From Acidobacteriaceae bacterium (GTDB lineage Bacteria; Acidobacteriota; Terriglobia; Terriglobales; Acidobacteriaceae), in the NCBI GenBank assembly GCA_003168355.1, contig PMSQ01000022.1, forward strand, positions 1 through 46,933: DNA of 46,933 bases, written 5' to 3'. This document shows positions 41,486 through 46,933 of the stretch, in pieces (position 1 is the stretch's first letter; every line of letters starts with the position of its first letter). The notes under the pieces are model-generated. The model saw only the letters and a program-made list of their open reading frames with translations, had not been told where the DNA came from and did not search any database. Position numbers and translations under genes: made by a program.

Positions 41486-41986
41486 ATGAGGAGATCGAAG
41501 AATCTGAGTTCCGCCCGGAGCGGTTCAAGAACCATCGTCTTTCTTGCAGCTCCAGGCACTCAGATCCTTGACGTAACGGGCCCATTTCAAGTTTTTGTTC
41601 GAGCGGCGGAGCTTTACATCCAGGAGCACAAGGGACAAAAGGCGCCCTATAGCGTGCTGCTGGCAACAACCACCCGGAGCAGAGTCGTACCGACAAATTG
41701 CGGATTAGTACTGGCAGGAGCCGAGACGTACCGTACTCTTCGCGGACCAATCGATACTCTCCTGGTGGCGGGTGGAAGCGGCGTCGAAAACGCCGCGCGG
41801 GACAAAGAATTAACACTCCGGCTGCAAAAGACCGCTTCGCGAGTGCGTCGCATTGGATCCATTTGTACCGGAGCCTTCCTGCTGGCCGCGGCCGGGCTCT
41901 TGGACGGCAAACGTGCGGCAACTCACTGGAAGTGGGCGGCGGAACTTGTGCGGCCGGCTGGGGTTCGGTGCACGCCTCGACGTTGA
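41486..41986 (+). pseudogene. GlxA-type AraC regulator, truncated to its DJ-1/PfpI domain
   Basis: 166 residues matching the N-terminal DJ-1/PfpI (glutamine amidotransferase-like) half of GlxA-type regulators: TIVFLAAPGTQILDVTGPFQ, LLVAGGSGVENA and the nucleophile elbow SICTGAFLLAAAGLLDGKRA followed by ATHWKWAAEL. In full-length members ~150 more residues with an AraC DNA-binding domain follow; here the sequence after AAEL turns to RPAGVRCTPRR and stops. The AraC part is absent in all frames before the next gene. It is called a pseudogene because the DNA-binding half is lost, though the remaining domain might fold alone. Confidence 0.7.
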
Positions 41987-42017
41987 TTCTTTCTTGGCTG
42001 GCATTGCAGGCAGTTTT

Positions 42018-42566
42018 CTAGTCCGTTCCGGGATGTACCGCAATTTCAGATCCCGCCAAACTCACCTTGGTGCAGGCATGCCCATGTCCCAATGCATATT
42101 TTACAGAGGGATAGACGCGGGCCGATGCAATGGTAAGCGCCAGCGAGACCAAGGCTTTGCGGCCCCACCGGGTCACGATCTCGCGGCGCAGGGAATCCGA
42201 CTTGGCGATGTCGCGAACCAGAACGGCTTGCGCAAAGCGGAATCCCAGCACGGCGTCGGGCGGCATGGCTTCTTCGTCGCCGAGTAGAACGGCTCGGAGC
42301 GCCGCTGCGGTCATGCCATCGCGCTCCGCCATCTTTACCACGAGTTGTGTGCAGGGGCCGCAATCCTCGGAAAGCGTGGCGGCCAGTTTGGCCGCATACC
42401 AAGCCTCTTTGGGCGCAGCTTCGCGATAGCTGGAGATTCCCAGTATTTTAGAAAAGCGAAAAAAAGCTCGGGGACTGGCCTCATAGATATCCCGTGCGTA
42501 GGACATGTCATAGTCGAAAGAGTGTTCAAAAGCGGCAATGCGGCGGCGCACCAACCATCCCAACAT
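42018..42566 (-). CDS. AhpD/carboxymuconolactone decarboxylase-like protein
   Basis: A 182-residue all-helical protein with a CxxC pair (C69, C72 in SEDCGPCTQLVVKMAERDG), the redox signature of AhpD-like and carboxymuconolactone decarboxylase-like proteins. Surrounding helices EAWYAAKLAATLSEDCG and FRFAQAVLVRD fit that fold. Other catalytic residues are uncertain, so activity as a peroxidase partner is inference. ATG 42566 is preceded by AAGGGAGA. It converges with the GlxA remnant. Confidence 0.72.
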   Translation of the reverse strand: MLGWLVRRRIAAFEHSFDYDMSYARDIYEASPRAFFRFSKILGISSYREAAPKEAWYAAKLAATLSEDCGPCTQLVVKMAERDGMTAAALRAVLLGDEEAMPPDAVLGFRFAQAVLVRDIAKSDSLRREIVTRWGRKALVSLALTIASARVYPSVKYALGHGHACTKVSLAGSEIAVHPGTD

Positions 42567-42614
42567 CTTGGTCTCCCTTACTTCTGCTTCTATTTAAGGA
42601 TGCGGCACGGAAGG

Positions 42615-43805
42615 CTAGAGATTCTGTTTGGTCCACTGGTCGATGCGGTCGAGCGCCTGCTGCAAGTTCTCCAGCGAATTGGCCACGCTGAAGCGGAGGT
42701 GCCCTTCGCCAAACTCGCCGAATGCGGTGCCGGAAAGCGCGGCGACACCGGCCTGCTCCAGCAGAGCATCCGCGAGCAGTTTCGACTTCCATCCCGTTTT
42801 CGTGATGTTCGGGAAGACATAAAAAGCACCTTTGGGCATCCGGCACGAAAAGCCCTTGATCTTATTCAGCCCAGCGACGAACACGTCGCGCCGTTGCTTG
42901 AATTCAGCGCACATATGATCCACAGAACTCTGATCGCCGCGCAGCGCCTCGATGCCGGCCATCTGGGTAAAGCTGGCGGTGCACGAATTGGAATTCGTCA
43001 TCAACCTGGTGATGTGCGCCGCTAGGTCCGCGCGCATAACGCCGTAGCCCATGCGCCAGCCAGTCATGGCATAGGTCTTCGAGAAGCCGTCGAGGAGAAT
43101 GGTGCGCTCCTGCATCCCAGGCACGGACATAATGGAAAAATGCTCCCCTTCGAAAAGCAGCCGGCTGTAGATCTCGTCCGACAGCACAAGGATGTTGCGG
43201 TCGCCGATGACCTGGGCAACCTGCTCGACATCTTTGCGCTGCATCACGCCGCCGGTTGGGTTCTGCGGCGAATTCAGAATGATGAGTTTGGTGCGGTCGG
43301 TGATGAGAGCCGCGAGTTCGTCCAAGTCAAAGGCGAAATCGTGCTCTTCGCGCAGTTGGATAGGCAGGGCCCGGCCACCCACGTAGTGGATCATCGACTC
43401 ATAAATCGGAAAGCCCGGGTTGGGGTAGATGACCTCATCTCCTTCATCAATTAATGCAAGTATTGTGAAGAAAATGATCGGCTTACCTCCTGGCACTACG
43501 ACTACTTCTTCAGGTGTAACTTTCACCCCGCGCGTGCGGCTTACGTAGTCGGCGATGGTCCGGCGCAGTTCGGGTAGCCCAGCGGAGGGACCGTAGTGGG
43601 TCCAGCCTTTGTGCAGTGCGTCCACGGCGGCTTCGACCACGTTGGCGGGAGTGTCGAAATCCGGCTCGCCGATCTCGAGATGAATGATGCTCTTGCCCTG
43701 GTGCTCCAGCGCCCGCGCCTTGTTCAGAACTTCGAAAGCAGTTTCGGTGCCCAAGCGCGACATGCGGCGGGCCAACTGCAATTCGCGCTGCGTAGTTTGC
43801 GCCAT
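42615..43805 (-). CDS. Aspartate aminotransferase-family enzyme
   Basis: A 397-residue class I aminotransferase (AspC/AAT-Ib subgroup). It carries HLEIGEPDFDTP, HYGPSAGLPELRRTIADY, NSPQNPTGG, LSDEIYSRL, the Schiff-base lysine K243 in LDGFSKTYAMTGWRMGY, and the substrate-carboxylate-binding Arg in LRFSVANS. It probably transaminates aspartate or a related amino acid with 2-oxoglutarate. The start ATG 43805 (MAQTTQREL) is preferred; an upstream start adds eleven residues. AGGAG lies 12 nt upstream. Confidence 0.93.
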   Translation of the reverse strand: MAQTTQRELQLARRMSRLGTETAFEVLNKARALEHQGKSIIHLEIGEPDFDTPANVVEAAVDALHKGWTHYGPSAGLPELRRTIADYVSRTRGVKVTPEEVVVVPGGKPIIFFTILALIDEGDEVIYPNPGFPIYESMIHYVGGRALPIQLREEHDFAFDLDELAALITDRTKLIILNSPQNPTGGVMQRKDVEQVAQVIGDRNILVLSDEIYSRLLFEGEHFSIMSVPGMQERTILLDGFSKTYAMTGWRMGYGVMRADLAAHITRLMTNSNSCTASFTQMAGIEALRGDQSSVDHMCAEFKQRRDVFVAGLNKIKGFSCRMPKGAFYVFPNITKTGWKSKLLADALLEQAGVAALSGTAFGEFGEGHLRFSVANSLENLQQALDRIDQWTKQNL

Positions 43806-43872
43806 GACGACAGAAGCTCCTAGGAGGCTAAACGGCACATTATACTCTGGGTCGGAAGATCGGCTTTGGAGT

Positions 43873-44850
43873 TTACTCCGAGACGCTGTGCTCTTCGTTC
43901 TGCGAACGGAGGACGCGGTCGACGGAGTAGGGAGCGCGGTGGCGGGGTTCGTGGTAGTGGCGGACCTGCATCTCGCCGAGCAGGCCGATGGCGAGCAGGT
44001 TCAATCCGCCGAGCAGCAGACCGAGGGACAGCATCATCAGCGGGCCGTGAGAAGCCATGACCGGAACGTGACGCAGGAATTTCTCCACTCCCAGCCAGGC
44101 TACGACGGAACTGCCGGCGAATAGGCTGAACAGGCCCAGCGTCCCGAAAAAGTGCAGGGGACGCGAAAGATAGCGCAGCAGGAACCGAATGGTGATGAGA
44201 TCAAAGAAAACGCGGAAGGTGCGGGTAATGCCGTAGTGCGAAGCACCGCGCTCGCGATTCACATTGCGGATGGGCACTTCGCAGATCGATGCGCCGTACC
44301 ACGAGGCCAGCGCCGGGATGAAGCGGTGCAACTCGCCATAGAGCGGCACCTGCTCGAGAATCTCGCGGCGGTAGGCTTTGAAGGTCGTGCCGAAATCGTG
44401 AATATCGACGCCGCTGAGTTTGGCCATCAGCCAATTCGCCATGCGGGAGGGGATGCGGCGCATCCAGAAATTATCCACGCGAACTTTGCGCCAGCCGCTC
44501 ACGATGTCGTAACCGGCCGCAATCTTTTCCAAAAACATTGGGATGTCGGCGGGATCGTGTTGCAGATCGCCATCCATGGCAATGATGTACTCGCCGCGGG
44601 CGTGGTCGAAACCAGCGGCCAATCCGGCGGTCTGGCCGAAGTTGCGGCGGAGCTTGACCACGGTGACGCGGCTATCGACGGCCGCGATCTCGCGCAGCAT
44701 AGCGAAGGTGTGGTCGCTCGAGCCGTCATCCACTAGGACGATTTCGAAGGTCTCGCCGGCGGTCTCCATCACCGCTTTCAGGCGGTCGTAGAGATCGGTA
44801 ACGTTCTCCTGCTCATTGTGCAGAGGGACGACGATGGAGTACTTGGGCAC
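43873..44850 (-). CDS. Family 2 glycosyltransferase (polyprenyl-phosphate sugar transferase type)
   Basis: A 325-residue GT2 enzyme: N-terminal GT-A domain (YSIVVPLHNEQENV, VLVDDGSSDHT, MDGDLQHDP with the metal-binding acidic motif, SGWRKVRVDNFWMRRIPSRM) and two C-terminal membrane helices (LHFFGTLGLFSLFAGSSVVAW, GPLMMLSLGLLLGGLNLLAIG). The pattern is that of DPM1/ArnC/GtrB-type enzymes, which move a sugar from a nucleotide to polyprenyl phosphate at the inner membrane. The start is GTG 44850; TATAAT lies 9 nt before it on the same strand. Confidence 0.92.
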   Translation of the reverse strand: MPKYSIVVPLHNEQENVTDLYDRLKAVMETAGETFEIVLVDDGSSDHTFAMLREIAAVDSRVTVVKLRRNFGQTAGLAAGFDHARGEYIIAMDGDLQHDPADIPMFLEKIAAGYDIVSGWRKVRVDNFWMRRIPSRMANWLMAKLSGVDIHDFGTTFKAYRREILEQVPLYGELHRFIPALASWYGASICEVPIRNVNRERGASHYGITRTFRVFFDLITIRFLLRYLSRPLHFFGTLGLFSLFAGSSVVAWLGVEKFLRHVPVMASHGPLMMLSLGLLLGGLNLLAIGLLGEMQVRHYHEPRHRAPYSVDRVLRSQNEEHSVSE

Positions 44851-44988
44851 AGTCTTCTTATTATAGCCTGAACCACTCCCGGGATGATCAAATCCTCCAG
44901 AAAAATAACCGGCGAGTAACTCGCTCCACAGGTAGTCCTTCGGCCCTTACGTCGCAAGACGGTAGAGGCAGACTCGCCGCGTCGGGTA

Positions 44989-45008
44989 GGCGGCGTAGAG
45001 ACGCCGCC
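44989..45008. repeat. Short palindromic hairpin between genes
   Basis: GGCGGCGT-AGAG-ACGCCGCC forms an 8-bp hairpin 28 bp beyond the stop of the small gene at 45037. It may help end the transcript but has no U-tract. Confidence 0.45.
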
Positions 45009-45036
45009 AGCGACGCCTCTATGACAGACCCGTTGG

Positions 45037-45282
45037 TTACTCCTTGAGTTTTAGCCGGGATTTGTTTTCTTCCAGGAACTTCTTGATATCGTCTGCGGCT
45101 CCCAGCAGGCGGCTCCATTGCTCGTAATACAAAGTGACCGGAAAGCGGCCCAGCCCGTAGACGCTGACGCCGCCTTTTTCGCCGACCTTGAAGATCAAGT
45201 CGCCACTGCGTTTTTTGGTCTCGACTTCTTTTTCCAACTGGGACAACTTGGCCTTCAGTTCTTCGTAACTCGGTTCTGCCAT
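45037..45282 (-). CDS. Small conserved protein of unknown function
   Basis: An 81-residue protein: an N-terminal heptad-like helix (YEELKAKLSQLEKEVETKKR) followed by a small beta segment (LIFKVGEKGGVSVYGLGRFP) and a C-terminal helix (AADDIKKFLEENKSRLKLKE). No enzyme motif. ATG 45282 has a GAGGAAA Shine-Dalgarno; an upstream in-frame start (45393) has none. Small proteins of this kind are seen in many bacteria but the function is unknown to me. Confidence 0.8.
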   Translation of the reverse strand: MAEPSYEELKAKLSQLEKEVETKKRSGDLIFKVGEKGGVSVYGLGRFPVTLYYEQWSRLLGAADDIKKFLEENKSRLKLKE

Positions 45283-45511
45283 GCGTTTCCTCGCGATGAA
45301 GTTTGATGTTCGCTTTATAGTAACTTGTTCGGCCTCGCACTGGGCAACCTTACCTGAGGCCGATTTGGATAACGCAGAGGGAGGGACCGTCACCTGTAAA
45401 GGATTGTAAAAACCGCGGAGATCATACTGGGGATAGAGAAGCCGGCTGGTAGAATGAACGATATCGCCACTGGGCCGTCGTGAGACGCCTTCTTTAGGTC
45501 AGGAGAAATGC

Positions 45512-46465
45512 TTGTCGATGAAGTTCGCGCCCCGGTTATTCATTGGCCTCGTGCTTGTTGCTTCCCTTTCGATGATCTCGGCCGCCCAGCAAGCGCCGCC
45601 GGATACAACCACTTCGCAAACGCAAGGCAATCCCGCCAGCACGTCCGGGCAGCCGAACAATCCTGAACCCAAGGCGCAGGGCGCGCCGCCGGCTGCTGCG
45701 GGCCAATCCCCGCAGGACAAGAAAAACGGCCCACCAAGCTCGAGCGACCAGGGCAAAGCTGCTGGAGCATCGTCCGGGACGTCGAATGACCGGCTCTTCC
45801 TTGCGCTGCCGAATTTTCTAACCCTGGAAAATGGCGGCCGCGTGCCGCCGCTCACCGCTGGACAGAAATTCAAAGTTGTAGCCCGGGGTTCCTTCGATAA
45901 GATTGAATTTCCATGGTACGGAGTTCTGTCGGGCATCAGCCAGGCGGAAAATAGCGAACCCGGCTATGGTCAAGGCTGGGAGGGTTACGCAAAACGCTAT
46001 GCATCGGCCTTTGCGGACGGGACCATCGAAAACTTCATGGTGGCGGCGGTTTTTCCCTCGCTTCTGCATCAGGATCCCCGGTTTTTCCAAACCAGCGAAG
46101 GTGGGTTCTCGCATCGGGCCGGTTACGCGGTGAGCCGAATCTTCGTCACAAGGACCGATTCCGGCCATTCACAATTCAACTATTCTGAAATTATTGGCAG
46201 CGCCTTGTCGGCTGCAATCTCCACCAATACCTACCATCCCCGAGCCTTCATCACGACCCGTTACGACCCGACCACAAATATGTTGATCTATGTTCACAAT
46301 GCGTCCGATCGCACTTTGCCAAATACTCTCAGTGTGTGGGGGACGCAGGTCGCGTACGACACGATTACGATCGTCATAAAGGAGTTCTGGCCCGACGTCC
46401 ATCGCAAGATGAACCATAAGCAGACCAAGAGCAACACGGCTCAGACCGGCAGCACCAACCCGTAA
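45512..46465 (+). CDS. Secreted Acidobacteria-type protein of unknown function
   Basis: A 317-residue protein with a signal peptide (MKFAPRLFIGLVLVASLSMI, cut near SAAQQ), a long Pro/Gly/Gln/Ser-rich linker (~25-90) and a conserved C-terminal domain (~92-300; NFLTLENGGRVPPLTAGQKF, RGSFDKIEFPWYGVLSGISQ, GYGQGWEGYAKRYASAFADG, FPSLLHQDPRFFQ, LSVWGTQVAYDTITIVIKEF) like that of many Acidobacteria outer-membrane-associated hypotheticals. The start may be TTG 45512, at the best distance from AGGAG, or ATG 45518. A TAGAAT -10 element is at 45450-45455. It ends 6 bp before the fur stop on the other strand. Confidence 0.82.
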   Translation: MSMKFAPRLFIGLVLVASLSMISAAQQAPPDTTTSQTQGNPASTSGQPNNPEPKAQGAPPAAAGQSPQDKKNGPPSSSDQGKAAGASSGTSNDRLFLALPNFLTLENGGRVPPLTAGQKFKVVARGSFDKIEFPWYGVLSGISQAENSEPGYGQGWEGYAKRYASAFADGTIENFMVAAVFPSLLHQDPRFFQTSEGGFSHRAGYAVSRIFVTRTDSGHSQFNYSEIIGSALSAAISTNTYHPRAFITTRYDPTTNMLIYVHNASDRTLPNTLSVWGTQVAYDTITIVIKEFWPDVHRKMNHKQTKSNTAQTGSTNP

Positions 46466-46471
46466 GCCGGC

Positions 46472-46912
46472 TCAAGCAGGCTTCTTGCGGCAATCTTCAC
46501 AGACACCATAGATCTGAAAGGTATGCCGGGTGGTGGCGTAGTTGTACCTGCGCCCGATTTGCTGCTCCAACTGGTCCACTTCGTGGGAAAAGAATTCCAC
46601 CGAACTGCCGCATGCGGTACAGACCATGTGATGATGGCTGCGCCGGTTGTACTGGTGCTCGTAGCGGGCGATGCCATCGTGGAAGGCAACTTCGCTGGCC
46701 AGTCCGCACCCGGCCAGCAGCTTCAGCGTGCGGTAGACGGTGGTGTAGCCGATGCCGGAATCTTTCTTGTGCACCAGGCGATGCAGTTCGTCGGTGGAGA
46801 GGTGGTCGCGGGTTTCGAGGAAGGTGTGCAGAATGGTGTCGCGCTGCGCCGTCTGCTTCAGGCCGACGCGCTTGAGATGCCGGTGGAGGATCGCCTGGGC
46901 CTCGCGTACCAT
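46472..46912 (-). CDS. Fur-family transcriptional regulator (start may lie outside window)
   Basis: A 146-residue Fur/PerR/Zur-type repressor. The N-terminal winged helix (LKQTAQRDTILHTFLETRDH, GIGYTTVYRTLKLLAGCGL) binds operator DNA; the C-terminal dimerisation domain has the regulatory metal cluster HHHMVC and the structural CxxC pairs C98-x-x-C101 (VCTACG) and the late CEDC. Which metal it senses is not clear from the sequence. ATG 46912 is the first Met visible, but the frame is still open to the right edge (QPSISRE precedes it), so some residues may be missing. Confidence 0.9.
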   Translation of the reverse strand: MVREAQAILHRHLKRVGLKQTAQRDTILHTFLETRDHLSTDELHRLVHKKDSGIGYTTVYRTLKLLAGCGLASEVAFHDGIARYEHQYNRRSHHHMVCTACGSSVEFFSHEVDQLEQQIGRRYNYATTRHTFQIYGVCEDCRKKPA

Positions 46913-46933
46913 CTCGCGCGAGATGGAAGGCTG

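Overview
The window looks like a piece of an Acidobacteriota chromosome (Terriglobia; Koribacter/Sulfotelmatobacter-like). This is an inference from protein character and gene mix: a PolX polymerase with a PHP domain, a secreted family with the 'LALPNFLTLENGG' type core, right-handed beta-helix proteins, a membrane-anchored MutS-like ATPase, fairly high GC, and spacer repeats of the 'LRSGQA' kind. No rRNA gene is present to confirm it. Most genes are ordinary single-copy chromosomal genes in short operons.

Layout. 1-2709: the end of an integrated element (3' part of a LysR regulator, a small HTH/excisionase-like protein, a tyrosine recombinase) abutting the 3' end of a tRNA-Ala(CGC) gene. 3.0-10.3 kb: TonB-like protein, GTP cyclohydrolase II (ribA), a DUF2520 Rossmann protein divergent from a NUDIX hydrolase, a cold-shock protein with a strong 5'-UTR hairpin, PolX, a membrane protein and a secreted lactonase-type propeller. 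10.3-14.0 kb (minus strand): DUF421 protein, coiled-coil membrane protein, and a large polytopic membrane protein with TPRs. 14.2-18.9 kb (plus): ThiO-like oxidase, M20 peptidase and APC permease. 19.0-29.4 kb: a block holding Fis-like regulator, cvpA, purC, a self-cleaving-ribozyme locus, smc, a membrane protein and a serine protease, bounded on both sides by the two halves of one broken beta-helix gene. 29.4-46.9 kb: TPR protein, SDR, frameshifted DinB gene, MerR regulator, zinc-ribbon protein, MBL hydrolase, two aminotransferases, a GH20 hexosaminidase, MutS-like ATPase, D-2-hydroxyacid dehydrogenase, truncated GlxA-type regulator, AhpD-like protein, glycosyltransferase, a secreted Acidobacteria-type protein and a Fur regulator.

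Three things stand out. (1) A complete type III hammerhead ribozyme at 21931-21993 (+): every conserved core nucleotide and all three stems are present, in the spacer between purC and smc and antisense to both. (2) The beta-helix gene halves at 18990-19616 (+) and 29040-29370 (-) each carry the same 8-bp word at the break, in the same codon phase, so re-inverting about 9.75 kb restores one reading frame. This points to a recent inversion by microhomology, with the ribozyme, smc and purC inside it. (3) Six genes start exactly 6 nt after a TANNNT hexamer with no Shine-Dalgarno, which suggests that leaderless mRNAs are common in this organism.

Genes that plausibly work together: purC-cvpA-fis as one minus-strand unit; the GH20 enzyme, a DUF3291-like protein and an aminotransferase as another; the recombinase, HTH protein and tRNA as an integration module.
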